From: Bacteroidia bacterium
GTDB taxonomy: Bacteria; Bacteroidota; Bacteroidia; B-17B0; Aurantibacillaceae
Assembly: GCA_026415195.1 (NCBI GenBank)
Contig: JAOAHO010000001.1
Coordinates: forward strand, 1 to 64,000
DNA length: 64,000 nucleotides
Reading direction: 5' to 3'
The notes beneath the pieces are model-generated. The model worked only from the letters and a program-made list of their open reading frames with translations, was not told the origin of the DNA and searched no databases. Below, piece by piece: positions 1 through 7,975 of the stretch (the stretch's first letter is position 1; each line of letters starts with the position of its first letter). A program made the position numbers and the translations under genes.

Positions 1-228
1 GTACAGGGTAAAAATGTTTTAATACTATTGGGTAATGAAGGGAAAGGATTTTCGGAAGAAATCAGAAAAAAAGTTCCCCATGCAGTGAGCATTCCGGCTT
101 TTGCAGAGGAAGGCCCCGAATCGTTGAATGTTGCAGTAACATGCGGTATTTTTGCCTATGTGTTTTCAAATAAAAAAGGGCATCCTGCTGATGCCCTTTA
201 TTCTGATGAACAGCCTGCACCCGATTAG
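1..228 (+). CDS. TrmH/SpoU-family RNA 2'-O-methyltransferase, C-terminal end only
   Basis: The reading frame is open from base 1, so the gene starts before the window. The visible 75 codons contain the end of a SPOUT methyltransferase fold: the motif LLGNEGKG, then IPAF followed by ESLNVAVTCGIFAYV, which are the family's motif 2 and motif 3 that form the trefoil knot and bind S-adenosylmethionine. Members methylate a ribose 2'-OH in rRNA or tRNA; the target cannot be told from this fragment. The last codons (GHPADALYSDEQPAPD) lie on a hairpin that also serves as terminator of the opposing hsp20 gene, and the two stop codons overlap by three bases. Confidence 0.85.
   Translation, partial: VQGKNVLILLGNEGKGFSEEIRKKVPHAVSIPAFAEEGPESLNVAVTCGIFAYVFSNKKGHPADALYSDEQPAPD
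168..199 (-). terminator. Rho-independent terminator of hsp20
   Basis: Perfect 10-bp inverted repeat at 175-184 and 190-199 (AAAGGGCATC / GATGCCCTTT) with a 5-base loop. Read on the minus strand it is followed by a run of seven T. It lies 26 bases past the hsp20 stop and inside the coding end of the opposing methyltransferase gene. Confidence 0.8.
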
Positions 229-653
229 TTGATGGAAATGGTTTTCACCAGGTTTTGAACCGGGTTTTTAGGAATGTTTACATACAAAATTCCGTCCTTG
301 TACTCGGCCTTAATGTCATCGGTGTTGATGCCGTTTTCGGGGAGGTTAAACACCCGTTCGAAGGAAGTTGCGAAGAATTGGCGTTTGTGGTAAGTAAGGC
401 CATTTTCTTCTTTCTTCTCTTCATTTTCATTTTGATTTTGGTAAGAAATTCTTAAGGTGTTATTTTCGAGATCCACCTTAAAATTTTCCTTTTTTGCACC
501 GGGTGCCGAGACCTCAATTACCCAGGCATCGTTTTTTTCGGCAATGTTCACCGGAACAAAACCATTGCTTCCGAAGTTCAGCACATCATCGCTGAAAAAG
601 CTGTCCATCAACTGGCGGATGGTGGGATATAACATTAACGTATTCATAGGCAT
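225..653 (-). CDS. Small heat shock protein, Hsp20/alpha-crystallin family
   Basis: 142 residues, the usual size for a bacterial Hsp20. These are ATP-independent cytoplasmic chaperones that form large oligomers and hold unfolding proteins for the ClpB/DnaK system (clpB is at 38351-40972). The alpha-crystallin domain spans about residues 35-135: it opens with the PVNIAEKND and SAPGAKKENFKV strands and closes with the family motif AEYKDGILYVNIPK. Residues 1-30 carry the variable N-terminus. The ATG at 653 is followed by MPMNTLMLYPTI. Upstream are two exact 15-bp repeats and a TATAATTTG element, which may be heat or stress control. It is convergent with the methyltransferase fragment. Confidence 0.93.
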   Translation of the reverse strand: MPMNTLMLYPTIRQLMDSFFSDDVLNFGSNGFVPVNIAEKNDAWVIEVSAPGAKKENFKVDLENNTLRISYQNQNENEEKKEENGLTYHKRQFFATSFERVFNLPENGINTDDIKAEYKDGILYVNIPKNPVQNLVKTISIN

Positions 654-689
654 TTGATTTTTACGTAAAAAACATCACAAGATGCTTGC

Positions 690-746
690 CAAATTATAAA
701 AATGAAAAAATGGCTTATTTTTTATTGTTTTAAATGAAAAAATGGC
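690..746 (-). promoter_or_regulatory. hsp20 promoter region with two exact 15-bp direct repeats
   Basis: On the plus strand AAATGAAAAAATGGC occurs at 700-714 and again at 732-746, exactly 32 bp apart, i.e. three helical turns. The proximal copy abuts a TATAATTTG element (690-698, minus strand), close to the Bacteroidota -7 consensus TAnnTTTG but with one extra spacer base. The predicted leader is about 35 bases. The spacing suggests a regulator bound on one DNA face, or duplicated A-tract upstream elements. Confidence 0.5.
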
Positions 747-845
747 GTGAATAGATGAAAAATCAAGTCAATATTTCTCACAATAGTTCACATGGGGATG
801 TTTAAACCACAAACTAAATTGTAAATATTCAAATAACGTCGAATA

Positions 846-853
846 TAAATTTG
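846..853 (+). promoter_or_regulatory. TAnnTTTG -7 element of marC-like gene
   Basis: TAAATTTG ends four bases before the ATG at 858. In Bacteroidota transcription starts a few bases after this element, so the mRNA would be leaderless or nearly so. No clear TTTG at the -33 position. Confidence 0.4.
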
Positions 854-857
854 CAAT

Positions 858-1424
858 ATGCTATTTGATATTAAAGAAATTTTAAAAGTTACGATGATTT
901 TGTTTGCCGTAATTGATATTATCGGCAGCATACCCGCTATTATTGCGTTGAAGCAAAGAGTTGGAGAAGTTAATTCTGCCAAAGCTTCCTTGTGGTCGTT
1001 GGGCATAATGGTAGCTTTTTTGTTTGTTGGGAATTCCATACTGGAAATTATTGGCATTCGTATTGAGGATTTTGCCATTGCCGGTTCCATACTCATATTT
1101 ATTGTGGCGTTTGAAATGCTCCTGGGTATTCAAATTAACAAAGAACAAGTGGCGTCCACCGCATCTGTGGTTCCATTGGCATTTCCGCTTATTGCCGGAA
1201 CCGGTACCCTCACTACGCTTCTTTCTATCAGGGCCGAATATCATCTGAATTCCATCTTGATTGCAATATTGTTAAATGTCATAATGGTTTACCTTGTACT
1301 CAGGAATATCAGCAGAATTGAAAAATTTCTGGGGCCGGGCGGCATTGCCATTCTGAAAAAAGTTTTTGGTGTGGTTTTACTGGCCCTGGCCATAAAACTG
1401 TTCCGAAAATACACCGGTTTTTAA
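858..1424 (+). CDS. MarC family integral membrane protein
   Basis: 188 residues with about six hydrophobic segments. The family (formerly linked to multiple antibiotic resistance, now of unknown function; also called NAAT or UPF0056) is recognised by the early IDIIGSIPAIIAL segment and by the central AFPLIAGTGTLTTLLS motif, the counterpart of PLAIPLIAGPGAITT. It should sit in the inner membrane. The stop codon is followed after one base by the DUF486 gene, so the two are probably cotranscribed. Transport substrate, if any, cannot be told. Confidence 0.88.
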   Translation: MLFDIKEILKVTMILFAVIDIIGSIPAIIALKQRVGEVNSAKASLWSLGIMVAFLFVGNSILEIIGIRIEDFAIAGSILIFIVAFEMLLGIQINKEQVASTASVVPLAFPLIAGTGTLTTLLSIRAEYHLNSILIAILLNVIMVYLVLRNISRIEKFLGPGGIAILKKVFGVVLLALAIKLFRKYTGF

Positions 1425-1425
1425 T

Positions 1426-1797
1426 ATGATGCAATACCTGCTTCCCATCTTTTTGCTTTTATTATCCAACACGTTTATGACTTTTGCTTGGTATGGCCAT
1501 CTGAAAATTCACCAATGGCTGAACATCAAAAATCCTTCCATGTTAACGGCCATTTTCATCAGTTGGGGCATTGCTTTTTTTGAATATTGTCTGATGGTTC
1601 CTGCAAATAAATTGGGCTATGTTGCAAAAGGAGGTGCCTATGATTTATGGCAACTGAAAATAATTCAGGAAGCGATCTCTGTTACGGTTTTTACGATTTT
1701 TGCCATTGTTTTCTTTAAGGAAGACCCCTTACGTTGGAATTACCTTTGGGGATTTATCTTTTTACTGTTTGCCGTTTATTTCTTTTTTAAAAAATAA
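1426..1797 (+). CDS. DUF486 family small membrane protein (DMT superfamily)
   Basis: 123 residues with four predicted membrane helices, matching the 110-125 residue DUF486 family. Telling features are the first helix ending in FMTFAWYGHLK, the central AIFISWGIAFFEYCLMVPANKLGY and the C-terminal FKEDPLRWNYLWGF. The family is related to drug/metabolite transporters but no substrate is known. Two ATG codons in a row (1426 and 1429) could each be the start. One-base gap to the marC-like gene upstream; probable operon. Confidence 0.85.
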   Translation: MMQYLLPIFLLLLSNTFMTFAWYGHLKIHQWLNIKNPSMLTAIFISWGIAFFEYCLMVPANKLGYVAKGGAYDLWQLKIIQEAISVTVFTIFAIVFFKEDPLRWNYLWGFIFLLFAVYFFFKK

Positions 1798-1863
1798 TTT
1801 TTTAATTTTTTTCTTGCACTATTCCGTTAATTTCCTTATTTTTACGGAAATCTTACGTCTAAA

Positions 1864-3297
1864 ATGATACCAAAGCAAAAGACATTAAAACAGAGTGTTA
1901 CGCTTAAAGGTGTAGGATTACATACGGGAAAGCCCGTTCAAATGACTTTGTTGCCCGCACCCGAAAATCATTGGTTCAAGTTTCAGCGCGTGGATTTACC
2001 TGAAAAACCTGTGGTGGATGCCGATGTTGATTTAGTGGTGGATACTTCCAGAGGTACAACCCTCGAAAAAGATGGCGTCAGGGTTTATACTACGGAACAC
2101 GTTCTGGCTGCCCTGATGGGGATGGATGTGGATAATTGCCTGATTCAGCTCGACGGGCCGGAGGTGCCCATCATGGACGGGAGTTCGCGCCCGTTCATTG
2201 AAGCCATTGAAAAAGCGGGGGTAGTGGAACAAACGGCCGAACGTGAATATTTCGTGCTCACCAATAACATTACCTATGAAGACCCCATCAAAAAAGTAGA
2301 GATGCTGGCCGTTCCGCAGGACGAATTCCGCGTTACCGTGATGGTGGACTACAACAGCGATGTTTTGGGCACTCAGCATGCTTCCATGTATCATTTAGGA
2401 GAATTTAAAAGTGAAATTTCTCCCTGCCGGACTTTTGTATTCCTGCACGAACTGGAAGCACTGCTGGCCAATAACCTCATCAAAGGCGGCGACCTGGACA
2501 ACGCCATTGTTCTGGTGGACAAAGAACTTCCCAAAGAAAAAATTGATTACCTGAAAAAAGTATTTAATAAGGAACATGTGGAGGTGAAGGGCAGGGGCGT
2601 ATTAAACAATACCAAATTACATTTTTACAATGAGCCTGCCCGTCACAAGTTGCTCGACATTGTGGGTGATTTGGCATTGGTGGGCAAACACATGAAAATC
2701 CATATTCTGGCTGCCCGCCCGGGCCATTCGGGTAATGTGGCATTTGCAAAAAAGATTAAGCAAATGATCAAAGAGGAAATGCTTCGTCGTCGTAAAAATC
2801 TGGTTGAACCCTACGACCTGAATAAGCCCGCCCTAATGGATATCAATCAGATTCAGAAATTACTTCCGCACCGGCCTCCGTTCTTATTTGTGGACAAAAT
2901 CATGGAAATAACCGAAGATGGAATTGTAGGTGTGAAAAACGTAACGATGAACGAAACCTTTTTCGTAGGGCATTTCCCTGGCGCTCCCGTATTCCCCGGT
3001 GTTTTACAGATTGAAGCCATGGCCCAGGTGGGTGGTATTTTTGCCTTGAGCCGTGTGCCCGATCCTGAAAATTACCTGACTTATTTCATGAGCATCGATA
3101 AGATCAAATTCAAACATCAGATTGTTCCCGGCGACACTATTGTTTTCAAACTTCAATTGATAACACCCATCAGAAGAGGAATTGTTCACATGCGCGGCGA
3201 GGCTTATGTGCGTGATCGCGTCGTAATGGAAGGAGAAATGATGGCCATGCTTAGTAAAGTAAGAAATAAAGAAACGAAAGAGACCATAGAAGCATGA
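1864..3297 (+). CDS. lpxC/fabZ: Bifunctional LpxC deacetylase / FabZ dehydratase
   Basis: 477 residues, a fusion typical of Bacteroidota. Residues 1 to about 310 are LpxC, the zinc UDP-3-O-acyl-GlcNAc deacetylase that commits the cell to lipid A synthesis; the zinc ligand His79 is in TTEHVLAAL, the other ligands are in the later HKLLDIVGDLALVG motif, and GHSGN carries the catalytic histidine. Residues about 325-477 are FabZ, the (3R)-hydroxyacyl-ACP dehydratase of fatty acid synthesis, with LLPHRPPFLFVDKI, the catalytic His in GHFPGAPVFPGV and the Glu in IEAMAQVGG. Joining the two ties the hydroxyacyl-ACP branch point to one protein. Its end overlaps lpxA by ATGA. Confidence 0.97.
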   Translation: MIPKQKTLKQSVTLKGVGLHTGKPVQMTLLPAPENHWFKFQRVDLPEKPVVDADVDLVVDTSRGTTLEKDGVRVYTTEHVLAALMGMDVDNCLIQLDGPEVPIMDGSSRPFIEAIEKAGVVEQTAEREYFVLTNNITYEDPIKKVEMLAVPQDEFRVTVMVDYNSDVLGTQHASMYHLGEFKSEISPCRTFVFLHELEALLANNLIKGGDLDNAIVLVDKELPKEKIDYLKKVFNKEHVEVKGRGVLNNTKLHFYNEPARHKLLDIVGDLALVGKHMKIHILAARPGHSGNVAFAKKIKQMIKEEMLRRRKNLVEPYDLNKPALMDINQIQKLLPHRPPFLFVDKIMEITEDGIVGVKNVTMNETFFVGHFPGAPVFPGVLQIEAMAQVGGIFALSRVPDPENYLTYFMSIDKIKFKHQIVPGDTIVFKLQLITPIRRGIVHMRGEAYVRDRVVMEGEMMAMLSKVRNKETKETIEA

Positions 3298-4067
3298 TTT
3301 CTCCTTTAGCTTTCGTACATCCCAAGGCCGAACTGGGTAGTAACGTTGTGGTGGAGCCCTTTGCCATGATTCATCAAGACACGGTGATTGGCGACGGCTG
3401 TCACATTATGTCGCATGCCGTAATTATGCCCAAAACCCGTATGGGAAAAAACAACAGGGTGTTTCCGCATGCCGTTGTGGGTGCCATTCCGCAGGATTTA
3501 AAATTTAAAGGGGAAGAAAGCCTTGTGGAAATTGGCGACGATAACACCATCAGGGAATGCGTCACCATCAACAGGGGTACCCTGGACCGCATGACCACCA
3601 AAATTGGCAATAACTGCCTGTTAATGGCTTATGTTCATCTTGGACATGATGTAATTGTGGGTAACCATGTCATTATTGCCAATTGTGCACAAATTGCAGG
3701 CCATATCACTATTGAAGATTATGCTGTTCTGGAAGGCAAGGTGGCAGCTCAGCAGTTCGTAAACATCGGAAAGCATGCATTTGTAGCCGGAGCATCGCTG
3801 GTAAGGAAAAGCGTTCCGCCATATGTACGTGTGGCAAAAGAACCCTTACAATACATCGGTATCAACAGTGTGGGACTGGGAAGGCGCGGATTTTCCCAGG
3901 AAAAAATCCGACACATCGAGGATATCTACCGTATTATTTTCATAAGAGAAAAAAATATGTCGGTGGCACTGGAGCGCGTGGAAAAGGAAATTCCTGACTC
4001 TGATGAGAAAAAAGAAATTTTAAATTTTATCAGAAATCAGAAAGACGGCATTGTGCGCGGAGTTTGA
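3294..4067 (+). CDS. lpxA: UDP-N-acetylglucosamine O-acyltransferase
   Basis: 257 residues, usual family length. LpxA transfers a 3-hydroxyacyl chain from ACP to UDP-GlcNAc in the first step of lipid A synthesis. Residues 1-190 are left-handed beta-helix hexapeptide repeats; the catalytic histidine is expected in MAYVHLGHDVIVG (H118, with H115 also kept). The region GNHVIIANCAQIAGHITIEDYAVLEG is typical for LpxA. Residues 190-257 form the helical C-terminal domain. The ATG overlaps the lpxC/fabZ stop (ATGA), so translation is probably coupled. lpxD is not in the window. Confidence 0.97.
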   Translation: MISPLAFVHPKAELGSNVVVEPFAMIHQDTVIGDGCHIMSHAVIMPKTRMGKNNRVFPHAVVGAIPQDLKFKGEESLVEIGDDNTIRECVTINRGTLDRMTTKIGNNCLLMAYVHLGHDVIVGNHVIIANCAQIAGHITIEDYAVLEGKVAAQQFVNIGKHAFVAGASLVRKSVPPYVRVAKEPLQYIGINSVGLGRRGFSQEKIRHIEDIYRIIFIREKNMSVALERVEKEIPDSDEKKEILNFIRNQKDGIVRGV

Positions 4068-4690
4068 TGGAAAAAATTTCCCTTGGCATATCCGTTCAAA
4101 ACATCAGTAAAACCCTTGGTGATAAGCTGATATTCCGGAATTTCAGTATGGAAGTGAGTGCAGGGGAGTTTTGGGCCATTTTGGGTAAAAACGGTCAAGG
4201 AAAATCAACCCTGCTGAAATTAATATGCGGCATGATGTCGCCCGATGAAGGCAAAATCCTTTATACTCCTTCTGAATTGAATAAAGATGTTTTTTCTTTC
4301 TATCGGTATTTCTCTGCATCAGCGCCCTGGATAAATTATGATTTTGCTTTAACTACCATCGAATGCCTGGAGTTCCTGGGGAACTTAAAACCCTACAGAA
4401 AAGATGTTTCCTATAATGAAATAATCAGTGTGGGAGGGCTTCAACCTTTTTTGCATGTACCCCTAAAAGGGCTCTCCGGCGGCCAGATGCAACGCCTGAA
4501 GAATGCCTTGGCTTTTTTTCAGGATACTCCATTGTTGCTGCTGGATGAACCATTGAGCCATCTTGATGAAGATGGTATCCTTTTGTATCAAAAAATGTGT
4601 AAAACTTTAACCGATAAACGCACCGTTATGGTGTTCTCGAACCATAACGAAAAGGAATTTTTCTTTTGCAATAAAATTCACGAATTTTAA
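4067..4690 (+). CDS. ABC transporter ATP-binding protein, no permease nearby
   Basis: 207 residues from the ATG that overlaps the lpxA stop (TGATG); a TTG one codon earlier is less likely. Single nucleotide-binding domain: Walker A GKNGQGKST near residue 40, ABC signature LSGGQMQR, Walker B LLLLDEP, and H-loop SNH. The domain ends at the H-loop with only about 15 residues after it. It resembles the CcmA/LolD-like group of stand-alone ATPases, but no membrane partner is adjacent, so the substrate is unknown. Coupling to lpxA suggests an envelope role; this is inference. Confidence 0.85.
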   Translation: MEKISLGISVQNISKTLGDKLIFRNFSMEVSAGEFWAILGKNGQGKSTLLKLICGMMSPDEGKILYTPSELNKDVFSFYRYFSASAPWINYDFALTTIECLEFLGNLKPYRKDVSYNEIISVGGLQPFLHVPLKGLSGGQMQRLKNALAFFQDTPLLLLDEPLSHLDEDGILLYQKMCKTLTDKRTVMVFSNHNEKEFFFCNKIHEF

Positions 4691-4702
4691 AATAAAAAAA
4701 CT

Positions 4703-6601
4703 ATGGAAAGCATGCGTATCAGGACTTGGGACGATTACTTGAAGCACTATGCTTCCTCCGAGAAAGACCCCGAACAATTTTGGAGCACGATTGCAAGAAA
4801 TTATCAATGGAAAAAAGAATGGAGAAAAGTTTTGGAATGGGAATTTAAAACCCCATCGGTAAAATGGTTTATTGACGGAAAGCTCAACATCACCGAAAAC
4901 TGCCTAGACCGCCACTTGGCATCTCATGCCGATAAAATTGCTTTCTATTGGGAGCCCAATCATCCCGATAAACCCGGTAAAACCATCACCTATAAACAAC
5001 TGTACCATGAAGTGTGCCGCACTGCCAATGCACTCAAAGAATTGGGTATTAAGAAGGGAGACCGTGTTTGCATATATCTTCCCATGATACCGGAAGCCGT
5101 TATCAGTATGCTGGCTTGTGTGCGTATCGGAGCCATTCATTCCGTGGTATTTGCGGGTTTTTCTGCACTTTCTTTATCGGATAGAATTAAAGATGCAGGT
5201 TGTAAGCTGTTGATTACATCCGATGGAGCCTACCGCGGCGACAAAAATATTCCGCTCAAGGAAATTGCGGAAGAGGCCTTAAAATCGTGCTCTGAAATTG
5301 AAAAGGTTTTACTGGTGCGTTATACCGGCCAGGCCTGTCCCTTTCAACCCGGACGTGATGTGGAATGGGATAGCATAGTCCCCGGCCAAATTGCCGATTG
5401 CCCTGCCGAAGAAATGGACAGCGAGGATTATTTATTTATCCTTTATACCTCTGGTTCCACCGGAAAACCCAAGGGTGTAGTACACAGCTGCGGCGGATAC
5501 ATGGTGTATGCAGGCTATTCCTTTTTAAATGTTTTCCAGTATGATCCTGGTGATATTTTCTGGTGCACGGCCGATGTGGGTTGGGTGACGGGGCACAGTT
5601 ACATAGTTTATGGCCCGCTGCTGAATGGCGCTACATCGGTAATGTTCGAAGGAGTGCCCACCTGGCCCTCGCCATCCAGGTTTTGGCAGGTGGTGGAAAA
5701 ATACAAAGTAACGCACTTCTATACAGCTCCCACAGCCATACGTGCCCTGGAAGCGGCAGGAAATCAGTATGTTGAACCATACGAAATGAAATCGTTAAAA
5801 GTGTTGGGTTCCGTGGGAGAACCCATCAACGAAGAGGCCTGGCAATGGTATCATGAAAAAGTGGGTAAAAAGCGTTGCCCCATTGCCGACACCTGGTGGC
5901 AAACCGAAACTGGCGGAATTTTGATATCACCCCTTGCCGGCATTACTAAAGAAAAACCGTCCTATGCCACTTATCCCTTGCCGGGCGTGTTTCCTGTGTT
6001 GGTGGATGATAAAGGAAACATCCTGGAGGGCAATAATGTGGAAGGAAATTTGTGCATACGTTTTCCATGGCCGTCCATCATACGCACCACTTTTGGCAAT
6101 CATGAACGCTGCCGCCAGGCCTATTTTGAAACCTATCCGGGTTTGTACTTTACGGGTGACGGATGCCGCAGGGATGAAGAAGGCCGTTACAGGATTACGG
6201 GACGAGTGGATGATGTGATTAACGTGAGCGGTCATCGGCTGGGAACTGCGGAAATTGAAAACGCTATTAATGAACATCCTGATGTGGTGGAAAGTGCTGT
6301 GGTGGGTTATCCTCATGAAATCAAAGGACAAGGCATTTATGCTTATGTGATTGCACCACACACAAAAAAAGATGCCGATACGCTGAAAAAGGAAATCATT
6401 GCCACGGTGAATAAAATCATAGGTCCCATTGCCAAGCCCGATAAAATCCAATTGGTAAGCGGCTTGCCCAAAACACGCAGCGGAAAAATCATGCGAAGGA
6501 TACTCAGGAAAATTGCCGAAGGCGAACTGAACAACCTTGGCGACACCACCACCTTGCTTGACCCCGCAGTGGTGGAGGAAATTAAAATGGGAAGATTATG
6601 A
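4703..6601 (+). CDS. acs: Acetyl-CoA synthetase (AMP-forming)
   Basis: 632 residues, typical for the enzyme that makes acetyl-CoA from acetate, ATP and CoA through acetyl-AMP. An N-terminal ACAS segment (FWSTIARNYQWKKEWRKVLEW) is followed by the adenylation core: P-loop-like YTSGSTGKPKGVVHS, the acyl-pocket region TDWWQTETGG equivalent (DTWWQTETGG), the hinge aspartate in GRVDDVINVSGHRLG, and the C-terminal KTRSGKIMRRILRKI whose lysine is the acetylation-regulated residue. Start at 4703 (MESMRIR); ATG at 4712 is an alternative. It follows the ABC gene by 12 bases and may be read from the lpx operon. Confidence 0.95.
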   Translation: MESMRIRTWDDYLKHYASSEKDPEQFWSTIARNYQWKKEWRKVLEWEFKTPSVKWFIDGKLNITENCLDRHLASHADKIAFYWEPNHPDKPGKTITYKQLYHEVCRTANALKELGIKKGDRVCIYLPMIPEAVISMLACVRIGAIHSVVFAGFSALSLSDRIKDAGCKLLITSDGAYRGDKNIPLKEIAEEALKSCSEIEKVLLVRYTGQACPFQPGRDVEWDSIVPGQIADCPAEEMDSEDYLFILYTSGSTGKPKGVVHSCGGYMVYAGYSFLNVFQYDPGDIFWCTADVGWVTGHSYIVYGPLLNGATSVMFEGVPTWPSPSRFWQVVEKYKVTHFYTAPTAIRALEAAGNQYVEPYEMKSLKVLGSVGEPINEEAWQWYHEKVGKKRCPIADTWWQTETGGILISPLAGITKEKPSYATYPLPGVFPVLVDDKGNILEGNNVEGNLCIRFPWPSIIRTTFGNHERCRQAYFETYPGLYFTGDGCRRDEEGRYRITGRVDDVINVSGHRLGTAEIENAINEHPDVVESAVVGYPHEIKGQGIYAYVIAPHTKKDADTLKKEIIATVNKIIGPIAKPDKIQLVSGLPKTRSGKIMRRILRKIAEGELNNLGDTTTLLDPAVVEEIKMGRL

Positions 6602-6638
6602 AGCGTATTTAAATTTTTATTTGTTACCCCTTTTAAAA

Positions 6639-7061
6639 TTATTTCATTGTTAAAATAAAAAGCCCTGCCAGGATTAAACCTATACCCCACAGGGTTTTCC
6701 AAGTGAGTGGTTCATTTAATAAAATAAACGAAAGGAGTAATGTGATGATAATGCTTCCCTTGTCAATAAGTGCCACCTCCGAAACATTTCCGATTTTGAT
6801 GGCTTTGTAGTAAAATATCCAGGAAAGGGCAGTGGTGAGGCCTGATGCACAAAGCAATAAAATATCCTTTCCTTGTATGAATTGAAAATCTTTTAAATGA
6901 CGAAAAGCTAATGCATTAATCCAAACCAGGATAAACACCATCGAAGTCCTGACGGCAAGCCCGGCATCGCCACTCACGTTTTTTAATCCGCTTTTGGCTA
7001 TTACCGAAGTTAAACCCGCAAAAATCATGGAAATCAAGGCAAATACGTGATAGGTTTTCAT
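6639..7061 (-). CDS. EamA-family (DMT) transporter, single-repeat form
   Basis: 140 residues with about five hydrophobic helices: one EamA domain where larger relatives have two. The C-terminal NVSEVALIDKGSIIITLLLSFILLNEPLTWKTLWGIGLILAGLFIL is characteristic of the family. Such half-size proteins usually act as dimers in the inner membrane. Substrate unknown. Convergent with acs across 37 bases that show no clear terminator. Confidence 0.85.
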   Translation of the reverse strand: MKTYHVFALISMIFAGLTSVIAKSGLKNVSGDAGLAVRTSMVFILVWINALAFRHLKDFQFIQGKDILLLCASGLTTALSWIFYYKAIKIGNVSEVALIDKGSIIITLLLSFILLNEPLTWKTLWGIGLILAGLFILTMK

Positions 7062-7166
7062 AGGAGTTTTTTAAGATAAAGATAAGCTTAGAATATATTA
7101 TTATTCCGAAAAAAGCTTAACCTAATAAGACTAAAAATTTTGATAAGAAAATCGACGGAAATGAAT

Positions 7167-7472
7167 TTAGGTTTCGGAAGTAACAGAGTTATTATCAGCC
7201 TGGCCTTCTTGCTTTAACTTTTCAGAATGCTTAATCCCCGTTGCCACCTGAACGTTGATGGTTCTGTCCATGTGTACGCTTCCGTTCAGGGCTTCGATGG
7301 CTTTTTTTGCTTCTTCATCATTGGGCATTTCAACAAAACCATAACCTTTACTTCTTTTGGTTTCTCTGTCTTTGATAATCCTTACTTTGGTAACTTCCCC
7401 ATAGGGCTTGAACATTTCGGCCAAAGCTCGTTCACGGATACGAAAGTTTAAATTACTGACAAAAATATTCAT
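7167..7472 (-). CDS. RNA recognition motif (RRM) RNA-binding protein
   Basis: 101 residues, one RRM domain at 1-80 and a short polar tail. RNP2 is IFVSNL near the N-terminus and RNP1 is SKGYGFVEM around residue 42-50, both with the aromatic residues that stack on RNA bases. Small single-RRM proteins of this kind are common in Bacteroidota and cyanobacteria, where some are cold-induced; the target RNAs are not known here. The ATG at 7472 opens directly with the first beta strand MNIFVSNL. Confidence 0.93.
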   Translation of the reverse strand: MNIFVSNLNFRIRERALAEMFKPYGEVTKVRIIKDRETKRSKGYGFVEMPNDEEAKKAIEALNGSVHMDRTINVQVATGIKHSEKLKQEGQADNNSVTSET

Positions 7473-7543
7473 GGAATGAATCTTTTTTCTTATGTAAAGG
7501 TAAAAAAAAAATTTAAAAAAGCAAAAAAAACTAAAAAAATGAT

Positions 7544-7927
7544 TCAGAAAATTTTAGCCACCACGCTTATTTCCACATTTGCATCTTTGGGAAGGCGTGC
7601 GGCCTGAATGGTTGCACGGGAAGGGAAGTCAGATTTGAAATACGAGGCATACACTTCATTCACATGAACAAAATTGTTCATGTCAAGAAGGAAAATATTG
7701 GTTTTCACCACATTGTCGAAAGTGCAACCGGCGGCTTTCAGGATTTCCCCGATATAATCCATCACAATTCGGGTTTCTTCTTTGATATTGTTGGTTTTAA
7801 TCAATTGTTTGCTTTGCAAATCCATGGCGATGGTGCCGCTCACATAAACGGTATCGCCCACCACAATGGCTTGGTTGTAAGGGCCGATGGGGGCAGGGGC
7901 TTTTGGCGTGTTTATCACTTTTTTCAT
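7544..7927 (-). CDS. ridA: RidA/YjgF-family enamine/imine deaminase
   Basis: 127 residues, the normal size of a RidA subunit. RidA trimers hydrolyse reactive 2-aminoacrylate and related enamines formed by PLP enzymes. Seen here: INTPKAPAPIGPYNQAIVVGDTVYVSG at the start, the DFPSRATIQAARLPKDANVEI segment with the substrate-binding arginine, and NVVKTNIFLLDMNNF. Lies alone between the RRM gene (downstream, same strand) and a divergent permease gene. Confidence 0.94.
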   Translation of the reverse strand: MKKVINTPKAPAPIGPYNQAIVVGDTVYVSGTIAMDLQSKQLIKTNNIKEETRIVMDYIGEILKAAGCTFDNVVKTNIFLLDMNNFVHVNEVYASYFKSDFPSRATIQAARLPKDANVEISVVAKIF

Positions 7928-7957
7928 ACCCGTCGGAATTTTTGTGTAAAAGTATAA

Positions 7958-7965
7958 TATTTTTG
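7958..7965 (+). promoter_or_regulatory. TAnnTTTG -7 element of the permease gene
   Basis: TATTTTTG lies 10 bases before the GTG at 7976, in the 48-base divergent gap with ridA. It supports the GTG start over the ATG at 8021. Confidence 0.45.
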
Positions 7966-7975
7966 TAAAGTTTTC

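Noticed and set aside
5927-6451. 174-codon open frame on the minus strand
   Set aside because: Lies fully inside acs, has no family resemblance and no promoter; an antisense shadow.
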